This document shows positions 56,735 to 64,000 of a stretch of DNA of 64,000 bases, one piece after another. Both the position numbers and the translations under genes were made by a program. The stretch's first letter is position 1; every line of letters begins with the position of its first letter. Source of the stretch: Tardiphaga sp. (GTDB lineage: Bacteria; Pseudomonadota; Alphaproteobacteria; Rhizobiales; Xanthobacteraceae). The notes beneath the pieces were generated by a model. That model was not told where the DNA came from and searched no databases. It was given only the letters and a program-made list of their open reading frames with translations. The stretch is from the NCBI RefSeq assembly GCF_028290495.1, contig NZ_JAQGJT010000069.1, positions 1 through 64,000 on the forward strand, in the 5' to 3' direction.

Positions 56735-57712
56735 ATGTTATTCGGCCTTCCGTCCAGGCGACGCTTTTCCGACCTTTCAGAGGCGGAGGTTTTGGCCCTC
56801 GCGATCTCGTCCGAGGAGGATGACGCGCGGATCTACGCGACCTATGCCGAGCAGTTGCGCGAAGCATATCCCGCGACATCCACGATGTTCGACGAGATGG
56901 CAGCCGAAGAAGACGGCCATCGCCAATTGCTGATCGATATGTTCCAGCGCCGCTTCGGCAAGGTCATCCCGCTGATACGACGCGAGCATGTGGCCGGCTA
57001 TTACTCCCGTCGTCCCATCTGGCTGGTCCAGAACCTCGGTCTCGCGCGCATCCGGGCTGAGGCGGAGTGTATGGAGGATGACGCGGCACAGTTCTACGTT
57101 CGCGCAGCTCAAGCCAGCAGCGATCCCGACACACGCAAGCTGCTCGGGGATCTTGCCGCTGCAGAACGCAAACACGAACATCGAGCAGAGGAATTAAAAG
57201 AAGCGACGCTTGGCGGCGAAGCAGGGCATGAGGAGGATGACAAGGCTAAACGCCAGTTCATTCTAACCTGGGTGCAGCCAGGGCTTGCGGGTCTGATGGA
57301 TGGGTCGGTATCGACGCTGGCGCCAATTTTTGCGACGGCCTTTGCCACCCAATCGACCTCAACGACCTTCACGGTGGCGCTCGCAGCCTCCGTTGGTGCT
57401 GGCATCTCGATGGGCTTCACCGAGGCCGCGCACGATGACGGTGTGATTTCGGGGCGCGGATCACCGCTCAAGCGTGGCCTCGCTTCCGGCCTCATGACTG
57501 CCATCGGCGGTCTGGGTCACGCCCTGCCGTATTTGATACCGGAGTTCTGGACTGCAACGGCACTTGCCGGGTTGGTGGTGTTCATCGAATTGTGGGCCAT
57601 CGCCTGGATCCAAAACCGTTATATGGAGACGCCGTTCGTGCGCGCTGCGCTTCAGATCGTTGTCGGCGGCGCCTTGGTGCTGGCCGCAGGCATACTGATA
57701 GGCAGTAGTTAA
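56735..57712 (+). CDS. mbfA: Membrane-bound ferritin / iron exporter MbfA
   Basis: 325 residues from the ATG at 56735, chosen because AAAGAG lies 6 nt before it; the ATG at 56729 directly abuts the operator. Residues about 10-165 are a ferritin-like domain with two ExxH-type ligand sets (EEDGHRQ and AERKHEH) plus EDD pairs. Residues about 175-325 are a VIT1/CCC1-type membrane domain with LTWVQPGLAGLMDGSVSTLA, GISMGFTEAAHDDG and GLASGLMTAIGGLGHALPYL. In Bradyrhizobium and Agrobacterium MbfA exports excess iron and protects from peroxide. The ICE palindrome upstream fits Irr control. Confidence 0.93.
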   Translation: MLFGLPSRRRFSDLSEAEVLALAISSEEDDARIYATYAEQLREAYPATSTMFDEMAAEEDGHRQLLIDMFQRRFGKVIPLIRREHVAGYYSRRPIWLVQNLGLARIRAEAECMEDDAAQFYVRAAQASSDPDTRKLLGDLAAAERKHEHRAEELKEATLGGEAGHEEDDKAKRQFILTWVQPGLAGLMDGSVSTLAPIFATAFATQSTSTTFTVALAASVGAGISMGFTEAAHDDGVISGRGSPLKRGLASGLMTAIGGLGHALPYLIPEFWTATALAGLVVFIELWAIAWIQNRYMETPFVRAALQIVVGGALVLAAGILIGSS

Positions 57713-57907
57713 CGCGATCAGGCCTAAATCTGGGAGGAAACAAGCGGATGCGGTCCTGCGGGTATGAAACTTACCATGAGTGCAGCACAATCTCCTTCGC
57801 TTGAGTGCGAAAAGCTGACGTGATATCATGTCGATCTCGGGCCTTCGACAACCGCCCGATGAGCCATCGTGGCCAAGCGTTGTCTCGCTCCGTTATGGAG
57901 ATGGGAC

Positions 57908-58174
57908 ATGTCTTGCGGCAACGCGACTCCTACATCGATACACTACCGAAAACCGGTATCAGCGTCACTTCCTCACCTTAAGTGGTCTTGGCAGATCCCA
58001 CTTGAATGGCTGACCAAAATTGCCCGGCATTACGAGCGATGGTGCCAGTGTCGAGAACTTCTCGAACTTGATGACCGGCTCCTCGCCGATATCGGCCTGT
58101 CGAGGCAGCAAGTCGCCGAAGATGCCCTCAAGGTCACTCGTGTGCGCCTGACAATGTGGCACGTCCACAGATGA
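57908..58174 (+). CDS. DUF1127-domain protein
   Basis: 88 residues from an ATG after GGAGATGGG; an earlier ATG at 57869 is possible. The carboxy-terminal half has the DUF1127 motif: HYERWCQCRELLELDDRLLA followed by DIGLSRQQVAEDA. The first half is not conserved to my eye and contains Trp-rich sequence. Small DUF1127 proteins are linked to phosphate/carbon metabolism and RNA binding in some alphaproteobacteria. Its stop overlaps the MFS gene start. Confidence 0.7.
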   Translation: MSCGNATPTSIHYRKPVSASLPHLKWSWQIPLEWLTKIARHYERWCQCRELLELDDRLLADIGLSRQQVAEDALKVTRVRLTMWHVHR

Positions 58175-59385
58175 TGGCCTTCGCTTCGCTAAAGTTGCGG
58201 CGAGACGTTCGCAATCTATATGCCGCCCGCGCGCTTCGTGGATTCGGCGATGGCTTCGCCATCATCATTCTGCCGGTGTATCTTTTGGCTATCGGCCTCA
58301 CGCCCCAACAGGTCGGCATCGTCGCAAGCGCCTCCCTGCTTGGAACGGCCGCGCTGACGTTGACCGTTGGGCTCGTCGCCCCCCGTTACGACCTGAGAAA
58401 CCTGTTCATTGCCGGCGCCGTGCTGACCGTCTTGACCGGACTGATGTTCCCGGTGGTTGAGACTGTCGCTCCGATTCTGCTCGTCGCCTTTCTTGGGACC
58501 ATCAACCCTTCAGCCGGCGACCTGGGCATGTTGATACCCCTGGAACATGCGCTGTTGACGCAAGAGACGGCTGACCGCGACCGCACGCGCGTGTTTGCGC
58601 GTTACAGCCTGATCGGCTCGCTCACGGCAGCCGCCGGATCCCTGGCAGCAGCTCTGCCGGAATTTCTCGTCGCCAAGGGACTACCGGAACTCAGCGCCAT
58701 CCGGCTGATGTTCTACGGATACGCCGTCCTTGGATTGCTGGCTGCGCTTCTGTACACCCGCTTGCCGCGAGACCATATGCGCGCGGCAAGCCGCCCGAAG
58801 TCGGCTCTGGGGCCATCCCGCAACATTGTCTACAAGCTTGCGGCCTTGTTCAGCCTGGATGCCTTTGCCGGCGGTTTCGTTGTTCAATCGTTGCTGGCCC
58901 TTTGGCTGTTTCAGCAGTTCGATCTCTCCCTTGCCGCCGCCAGTGCATTTTTCTTTGGCTCCAGTCTGTTGAGCGCCTTTTCCTTTCCGGTCGCGGCATG
59001 GCTCGCCAAACGCATCGGGCTGGTCAACACCATGGTGTTCACACACATCCCCTCAAGCGTCTGCCTGATCGCGGTGGCATTCTCCTCGAACCTGACGGTC
59101 GTCCTGGTCCTCCTGCTCATTCGATCGGCGTTATCGCAGATGGATGTCCCGACCCGCTCCTCTTATGTCATGGCCGTGGTGACACCGGCTGAACGTACCG
59201 CCGCGGCCAGCGTGACCGCCGTGCCGCGCAGCCTGGCGTCAGCCGTCAGCCCAGCCATTGCAGGTTTCATGCTGGCGGGATCATTTTCCGGCTTGCCACT
59301 TGTGATCTGCGGCGGCCTGAAGATTGTCTATGACCTGGCGCTGCTCGGGTTTTTCCGGCACACGAAGCCGCCAGAAGAGACGTGA
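58171..59385 (+). CDS. MFS transporter
   Basis: 404 residues from the ATG at 58171 (ATGA overlap with the DUF1127 stop); GTG 58156 and ATG 58174 are alternatives. Twelve predicted membrane segments, the first in FAIIILPVYLLAIGLTPQQV, and a central cytoplasmic loop (LYTRLPRDHMRAASRPKSAL). The sequence resembles the general drug:H+/sugar MFS group, but I cannot name a substrate. It precedes a chromate cluster on the opposite strand, convergent with the DUF1259 remnant. Confidence 0.85.
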   Translation: MMAFASLKLRRDVRNLYAARALRGFGDGFAIIILPVYLLAIGLTPQQVGIVASASLLGTAALTLTVGLVAPRYDLRNLFIAGAVLTVLTGLMFPVVETVAPILLVAFLGTINPSAGDLGMLIPLEHALLTQETADRDRTRVFARYSLIGSLTAAAGSLAAALPEFLVAKGLPELSAIRLMFYGYAVLGLLAALLYTRLPRDHMRAASRPKSALGPSRNIVYKLAALFSLDAFAGGFVVQSLLALWLFQQFDLSLAAASAFFFGSSLLSAFSFPVAAWLAKRIGLVNTMVFTHIPSSVCLIAVAFSSNLTVVLVLLLIRSALSQMDVPTRSSYVMAVVTPAERTAAASVTAVPRSLASAVSPAIAGFMLAGSFSGLPLVICGGLKIVYDLALLGFFRHTKPPEET

Positions 59386-59469
59386 CGATGGAATTGGCGC
59401 GAAGGCACCATCGCGGCCTGCTTTATGCTGCGGTCGTCGGGCCAGTTCCTTCTGCAAGAAAGCGCGGCT

Positions 59470-59688
59470 TCAGCCCTTGGCAATGGCTGTCTTTTCCAAA
59501 GCCCCCCGGATGCCCCGCGCTAGTTTGATGGCATCGTCATCCGCCCGGAAGTGGACGAAAAACAGGCGAGGCTGCTCGCCCAGCATGCGGCTGTGAATCG
59601 CGGTCACTTCGATGTCGCCTGCACGCAGGGCGCGGATCAGCGGATTGACCTCATCCCCGTCACCAGAAAATCGCCATGGAATATCCCG
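59470..59688 (-). pseudogene. Remnant of a DUF1259 (LppY/LpqO-like) gene
   Basis: After the chrA stop (59689-59691) the same frame stays open to TGA at 59470-59472 and encodes GDEVNPLIRALRAGDIEVTA then IHSRMLGEQPRLFFVHFRAD and DDAIKLARGIRGALEKT, the carboxy-terminal end of DUF1259 proteins. There is no start codon nearby and no amino-terminal domain, so this is about one quarter of a gene. DUF1259 genes are known companions of chrA, so a deletion probably joined chrA to the remnant. Confidence 0.75.
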
Positions 59689-61083
59689 TTAAATCAAGCC
59701 GGCGAGCCGAAGACAGGCGCCCGCGAGGCACGACCCCGCAAGCACGTACAACATCCCGATATTGAGTCGGAAGATTGCGACAGCGGCAGCTATGGCGAGA
59801 GCCAGAGCATAGGGATCCACGCTCGACAGAACCGGCATTCCGAAGGAAAGGCCGAAAGAGTTCACCGGCGCCACCTCCCGGAAAACCGTGTGGATCGCAA
59901 ACCATATCGAAAGATTGAGGATGACGCCGACGACCGCGGCAGTAATCGCGGACAGCGCGCCCGCCAGGGCCTTGTTGCCGCGCAACCGCTCAATGAACGG
60001 CGCCCCCAGGAAAATCCACAGGAAGCACGGTGTGAACGTCACCCAGGTCGCGAGCAGACCGCCTAGCGTCCCGGCAAGCATCGGCGACAAGGAGCCGGGA
60101 TCGCGAAACGCTGCCATGAATCCCACGAACTGCAAGACCATGATCAGCGGCCCGGGCGTCGTTTCCGCCATTCCGAGGCCGTCGAGCATTTCGCGCGGCT
60201 GCACCCAATGATAGTGCTCGACCGCCTGCTGCGCGACGTAGGCCAGAACGGCGTAGGCGCCGCCGAACGTCACCATCGCCATCTTGCTAAAGAAAATGGC
60301 AATCTGACTGAATACGTTTGTCTGACCGTACAGAGCCAGGAGCGTGAAGACCGGAACCAGCCAGAGCAGAAGCCAGACCGCGCTCACCCTCAGCGCACGC
60401 GAAATACTCGGACGCACATGATCGGGTAATTCATCGCTAAGGAGGCTATCGACGACGGCCGACTGTTTGCCGCCCTTGTGCTCGCTGCCGGCGAATTCGG
60501 GGCGGCCCATGCTGGCGCCGACATACCCAATCAAGCCTGCAGCGATGATGATGATTGGGAACGGGACGTCAAAGAAGAAGATCGCAACAAAGGCCACCGC
60601 GGCAAGGCTGATCATGATTGGATTGCGCAGGGCACGCTTGCCAACGCGAATAACCGCCTGAATGACAATCGCAAGAACGGCAGCCTTCAGGCCAAAAAAT
60701 AACGCCTCGATGAACCCGACATTGCCAAAGGCTGCATAGATATAGCTCAGCCCCATGATCGCGATGACACCTGGCAGGATGAACAACCCGCCCGCCATGA
60801 TGCCACCGGCCGTGCGATGCATCAGCCAGCCGACGTAAGTCGCAAGCTGCTGCGCCTCCGGTCCCGGCAACAGCATGCAGTAGTTGAGTGCGTGCAAGAA
60901 TCGGCTGTCCGAAATCCATCGCTTCTCGTCAACGAGAATGCGGTGCATCACCGCGATCTGGCCGGCCGGGCCGCCGAAACTCAGCAGCGCGATGCGCAGC
61001 CAGACCCAGAAAGCCTCGCTGAATGTAATACCGTGGCCCAGTCCCTGGCCGTCGATTTTCTGATTCACGGGGATGTCGCTCAT
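59689..61083 (-). CDS. chrA: Chromate efflux transporter ChrA
   Basis: 464 residues, the long bidomain CHR type with two homologous halves. Amino-terminal half: RIALLSFGGPAGQIAVMHRI and LLPGPEAQQLATYVGW; carboxy-terminal half: MVTFGGAYAVLAYVAQQAVE, GMAETTPGPLIMVLQFVGF. About ten membrane segments; a hydrophilic middle segment around residues 195-225. It exports chromate and lowers cytoplasmic Cr(VI). First-to-last order on this strand is ChrB-like, secreted DUF1080-like, chrA, DUF1259 remnant. Confidence 0.93.
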   Translation of the reverse strand: MSDIPVNQKIDGQGLGHGITFSEAFWVWLRIALLSFGGPAGQIAVMHRILVDEKRWISDSRFLHALNYCMLLPGPEAQQLATYVGWLMHRTAGGIMAGGLFILPGVIAIMGLSYIYAAFGNVGFIEALFFGLKAAVLAIVIQAVIRVGKRALRNPIMISLAAVAFVAIFFFDVPFPIIIIAAGLIGYVGASMGRPEFAGSEHKGGKQSAVVDSLLSDELPDHVRPSISRALRVSAVWLLLWLVPVFTLLALYGQTNVFSQIAIFFSKMAMVTFGGAYAVLAYVAQQAVEHYHWVQPREMLDGLGMAETTPGPLIMVLQFVGFMAAFRDPGSLSPMLAGTLGGLLATWVTFTPCFLWIFLGAPFIERLRGNKALAGALSAITAAVVGVILNLSIWFAIHTVFREVAPVNSFGLSFGMPVLSSVDPYALALAIAAAVAIFRLNIGMLYVLAGSCLAGACLRLAGLI

Positions 61084-61135
61084 CTCAATCCTTTGTTGTT
61101 ATCGTTATCGAAAGGGATCGGCTCAAAGCCGCCCA

Positions 61136-61813
61136 TTATTTCCATAGCTCCGGCGGGGGAATCGGCGCGATGGTGACATGGTCGAACCGCGTGACGCTGT
61201 CGGATTTCGCCCATAGCCCGATGCGTCCCGCACGCGACAATGTCTTGTCATAGCCCGTGAACAACCAGACCCCGTCGAGGTAGACCGTGAACCGCTCGTC
61301 TTGCGCGCGAACCGCCAGCGTGTGCCACTGGTCGATGGTCACATCCGCGTCGATGCCGGCGATCTCCTCGAACACGCCATTTTTCACCAACACAAGCCGG
61401 GCGCGGTCCCTGAGCGCATCGATCTGGACGACGTAATAACTGGTTGGCGATGCCATCCTCAGCGCAATGCCGCCTCCCTGATCCGATTTTCCGGCGACCG
61501 CCTTGAAACGAAGATTGATGTCCGCGTCCTTCAACAAGGCAGACCGGTAGATCGCGAGCGAACCTCGCTCGTCAGTGGAGACTGCACGGGAGTGTTCGAT
61601 GGCGGCTCCGCACGAGACGGTCCTATCCGGGACAACATTCCATTGCCTGCGTTCGCCGTCGAGGGCTTTGCCCAGATCGAAATCGGCCAGCGGGATCACC
61701 GCGCTGGCGGCTGAAATTTCAGCAGCAGTTTGTCCGTCCTGCGCATATGCTCCGGGTTGCGCACTGAAGATGTAGGCTATCGCAGCGGCTGCCAAAATTG
61801 ATCTTTTCTTCAC
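61136..61813 (-). CDS. Secreted DUF1080/concanavalin-like protein in the chromate cluster
   Basis: 225 residues from the GTG at 61813, giving the signal peptide KKRSILAAAAIAYIFSAQPG with cleavage near AYAQ; a longer frame to 61852 overlaps the upstream gene. The mature domain has the jelly-roll pattern of DUF1080 proteins: GGGIALRMASPTSYYVVQID, QWHTLAVRAQDERFTVYLDG and GRIGLWAKSDSVTRFDHVTI. Such proteins recur beside chrA in rhizobia. Probably carbohydrate-binding or structural; no catalytic residues are assigned. Confidence 0.8.
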   Translation of the reverse strand: MKKRSILAAAAIAYIFSAQPGAYAQDGQTAAEISAASAVIPLADFDLGKALDGERRQWNVVPDRTVSCGAAIEHSRAVSTDERGSLAIYRSALLKDADINLRFKAVAGKSDQGGGIALRMASPTSYYVVQIDALRDRARLVLVKNGVFEEIAGIDADVTIDQWHTLAVRAQDERFTVYLDGVWLFTGYDKTLSRAGRIGLWAKSDSVTRFDHVTIAPIPPPELWK

Positions 61814-61835
61814 GACGTTCGTCCCTGATCGAGCT

Positions 61836-62213
61836 TCACTTCTGGACCGCAACGGCCGGCCAATTGTGCGTCTCGGTTTGCAGGCTGCGGCACCAGGTAT
61901 AAAGCGCGTCGTAGATGGCCATACCGTGCTTCAGCATATCGTGGTCGTCCGGAAAATTTGAACTGGCGGCAGCCAGTTCACTACGCCAATCCTCAACGTG
62001 ACCGGGTGAGCGTTGATGCGCCGGCACGACGAGCTTGTCCGACGGCGTCAAAGGAACCGGCCGCACGTCCACGACAACCGGCGTCGCGTCGGATCCTAGC
62101 CGGGCATATAGTTCTTTGGGGGAAATTGAGTGCCTGCTTCGGTCCATGCGCATCATCTCGACTAGTCGAGCGTTGCGCAGTGCTTGGACCGAAGTCTGAA
62201 GGGGAGACTGCAT
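61836..62213 (-). CDS. Internally deleted ChrB-like chromate resistance protein
   Basis: 125 residues from the ATG at 62213, preceded by AAGGGGA. Residues about 25-95 resemble the amino-terminal rhodanese-like part of chromate-resistance proteins (ISPKELYARLGSDATPVVVD, then VEDWRSEL). From residue about 96 it jumps to FPDDHDMLKHGMAIYDALYT and WCRSLQTETHNWP, the extreme carboxy-terminal end of the ChrB domain. The intervening bulk of the ChrB domain, roughly 150-200 residues in full-length proteins as I remember them, is missing while the frame is kept. The product probably lacks the normal chromate-sensing or resistance function. Confidence 0.65.
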   Translation of the reverse strand: MQSPLQTSVQALRNARLVEMMRMDRSRHSISPKELYARLGSDATPVVVDVRPVPLTPSDKLVVPAHQRSPGHVEDWRSELAAASSNFPDDHDMLKHGMAIYDALYTWCRSLQTETHNWPAVAVQK

Positions 62214-62309
62214 ATTCCCCTTCCAGATTATTAATTTGCGCAGGTCGCAAAAGCAATAGCTACCTGAAGGATCCATTTTGCGGCATCGTTTGCACGCCTG
62301 CAAATTGCA

Positions 62310-62905
62310 TTAGCGCGGATCATGATTGTCGAAGGTGAAGTTCGGCGGGAACGGCCGGCCGAGACGAATGAATTCGTCGCTGGCTCCCGGCCCCAGCGCG
62401 TCGGTAGTTATGATGATTGCGCTATAGCCGGCGTCGCGAGCGCGTTGCAGCAGGCTGCGCGTGACGCCGATATCCGCGTTGAAATAAAGCTGGAGCCATT
62501 TCGGACCGCTGCCTGCCTTGGCGATTGCTTCGAGAGGGTTTGCCGAGGCGCCAGATGACTCATAAATCGTGCCGGCGGCAGCCGCGCCGGAAGCCGTCCC
62601 AATCTCAGCCTCGGGACGCACAAAACCATGGGCGCCCATCGGCGCAGCGATGATCGGATACGGCAATTTGTGCCCGAGAGGATCGATGCCGAGATCGATA
62701 TCCTTGGCGCCGATGCACGCCAGGCGATGCGTCAGGATCGGAAAATAGTTGAAGGCGCGCCGGTTCTCCCGCAGCGTCCACTCATCGCCCGATGAGTCCG
62801 CGATAAAAGCCTATGCGCCGGACGTCATCACCTTCCTCGCCTCCTGCCCGAGCAGTTCGAAGTTGATGATGTCGATGCCCTTGATCTTATGAATCCATTG
62901 ATATT
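62310..62905 (-). pseudogene. Broken FMN-dependent alpha-hydroxy-acid oxidase gene
   Basis: In one frame: GIDIINFELLGQEARKVMTS, an in-frame TAG at 62811-62813 where SGA-[Tyr/Phe]-AFIADSSGDEW is expected, then RAFNYFPILTHRLACIGAKD, LPYPIIAAPMGAHGFVRPEA and LQLYFNADIGVTRSLLQRAR. The frame ends at 62310 after NFTFDNHDPR, about midway through a normal protein of this family, so the carboxy-terminal half with the catalytic His and phosphate-binding site is absent. Two independent defects make it a pseudogene. Confidence 0.8.
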
Positions 62906-62942
62906 TGTTCGACGTTGGCGGAGAGGGGGGAGAATCCTGCGC

Positions 62943-63919
62943 CTACTTCACCAGCCCGATCTCGCGAAAATACTTCAGCACACCGGGATGGATGAGTGCG
63001 GCGTCCGGCGCCGCCGCCAGCGTATTCACCGCCGTCGTCTCGCTGGCCTGCGGCAGCCTTGCCGCGAACGCCACTTCTGCGCCATGCAGCGTTTTCGCCA
63101 GCCGGTAGGCGAGCTCCTCCGGCAAATCCTCGCGCACCAGAATGTAGCTCCATGACCCCAGCGAACGGATCGGCTCGTTCTGATGCGGATAGCTGCCGGC
63201 CGGCACCGTCATCGGCTTCAGGAAATTGTGCTTCACCTGCACCTGCGCGATCTCGGCCGCGGAGGGCGCAATAAAGCGCGCGCCGCCGGGGTGTCGGCCA
63301 TCGCGCGAAAACCCGGCCAGCCGAGCCCGGCGCCCCACAAAGCGGCGACGCGGCCGTCCCGCACCATCATCGGGCCATCGCCGGCGCGATCGAGATACAC
63401 CGCCTGAAAATCGCTGTCCTGTTTCAGCCCGAGCCCGTCCAGCACGTAGCGCGACAGGATCACCAGCCCGGAGCCTTTGGCGCCGAACGCAACAGGTTTC
63501 CCGACCAGATCGCGAATCGTCCGGTACGGGCTGTCGGCGCGGACGACGAACATTCCGGGGTTGGAATAGATCGCGGTGAGAATCTTCAGCCGGGTCGGCG
63601 CGCGGCCGATCCCCATGAAGGCCTCGTAGGCCGGCTCGCCGGCGACCAGCGCGATGTCGAGCGAGCCGGCCTCCAGCAGCGGGATGTTCTCGGTCGAGCC
63701 CTTGGTGTTTTGCGTGACGATGCCGAGCGTCGGGTCGGCTCTGTTCATCACCTCGGCGAAGGCGTCGCCATACAGCGGAAAGCCGCCGCCGGGGGTCGCG
63801 GTGCCCATCCGGACCGGGGTTTGCGACATCGGCCTGGCTCCTTCTTGCGCCGCGGCGCGTCCTCCGACCAAAGCGCAGCCGGCGATCAGGGCCGAGCAAA
63901 CCCAAACGATGCGTTTCAT
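62943..63919 (-). pseudogene. Frameshifted TAXI-type TRAP solute-binding protein
   Basis: Signal peptide MKRIVWVCSALIAGCALVGG, then PVRMGTATPGGGFPLYGDAF, NTKGSTENIPLLEAGSLDIA and VGKPVAFGAKGSGLVILSRY are in one frame. After RAMADTP near 63290 the family sequence continues in the next frame (GGARFIAPSAAEIAQVQVKH to GVLKYFREIGLVK). Restoring one base in the ACCCCGG run joins them into a normal 325-residue protein. TAXI proteins feed TRAP carriers with organic acids; no DctM-type partner is visible. Either a recent pseudogene or a sequencing error in a GC-rich run. Confidence 0.75.
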
Positions 63920-64000
63920 GCGGACCCGACCTTCAGCCGACTGGATTCGGCGGCCGGAGAATGGCGCAAGGCGGTGGCTCCTGCCAGCCTCCCGATCGAT

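Overview
The window reads as chromosomal DNA of a Bradyrhizobium-type alphaproteobacterium (Nitrobacteraceae). This is inferred from gene content: a fused transaldolase/phosphoglucose isomerase, an MbfA iron exporter behind a perfect ICE/Irr-type palindrome, GGAAC-N16-CGTT promoters of the EcfG general stress sigma factor, and several dispersed palindromic repeat families typical of that group. No rRNA, tRNA, CRISPR array or complete insertion sequence was seen.

Region by region. (1) 0-11 kb is catabolism and transport: the end of a 3-hydroxyacyl-CoA dehydrogenase, a NicX-like dihydroxypyridine dioxygenase divergent from a flavin reductase fused to a MarR domain, an NMT1/SsuA-type ABC transporter whose binding protein is separated from its ATPase and permeases by malonyl-CoA decarboxylase and a repeat-flanked GIY-YIG gene, then an amidase, a glutathione peroxidase and a DUF3297 protein. 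(2) 11-19 kb concerns PQQ: a diheme cytochrome c, a sorbosone-dehydrogenase-like PQQ protein, pqqABCDE with hairpins around pqqA, and two more co-oriented genes (a prolyl aminopeptidase and a small unknown). (3) 19-27 kb is an oxidative pentose phosphate operon: tal-pgi, gnd, zwf, pgl, gntK and a HAD phosphatase. (4) 27-45 kb is alpha-glucan and trehalose metabolism: malQ and a GH15 hydrolase leftward, and glgE, treS-mak, glgB, glgX, treZ, treY rightward with mostly 4-bp overlaps. Together these enzymes can close a glucan-trehalose-maltose-glucan cycle. (5) 45-50 kb holds small stress-type genes and the NHEJ pair ligD/ku. Candidate EcfG promoters precede malQ, the DUF3309 gene and ku, with weaker ones at glgE and tal-pgi, so regions 3-5 look like a clustered general stress regulon.

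(6) 50-56.5 kb has small unknowns, a DapA-like protein without the Schiff-base lysine, an oxalate/formate-type MFS transporter, a TusA-like protein, mobA and a branched-chain amino-acid-type binding protein. (7) 56.7-64 kb looks accessory and partly decayed: mbfA, a DUF1127 protein, an MFS transporter, a chromate operon (chrA, a DUF1080-like secreted protein, an internally deleted ChrB, a DUF1259 remnant), a broken FMN-dependent alpha-hydroxy-acid oxidase and a frameshifted TAXI-type binding protein.

The observation most worth following up is the small GIY-YIG nuclease gene lying between two inverted 42-bp copies of a dispersed palindromic repeat, an arrangement resembling a REP/REPIN-type mobile unit with a different nuclease. 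All calls come from reading the sequence; no database search was run.
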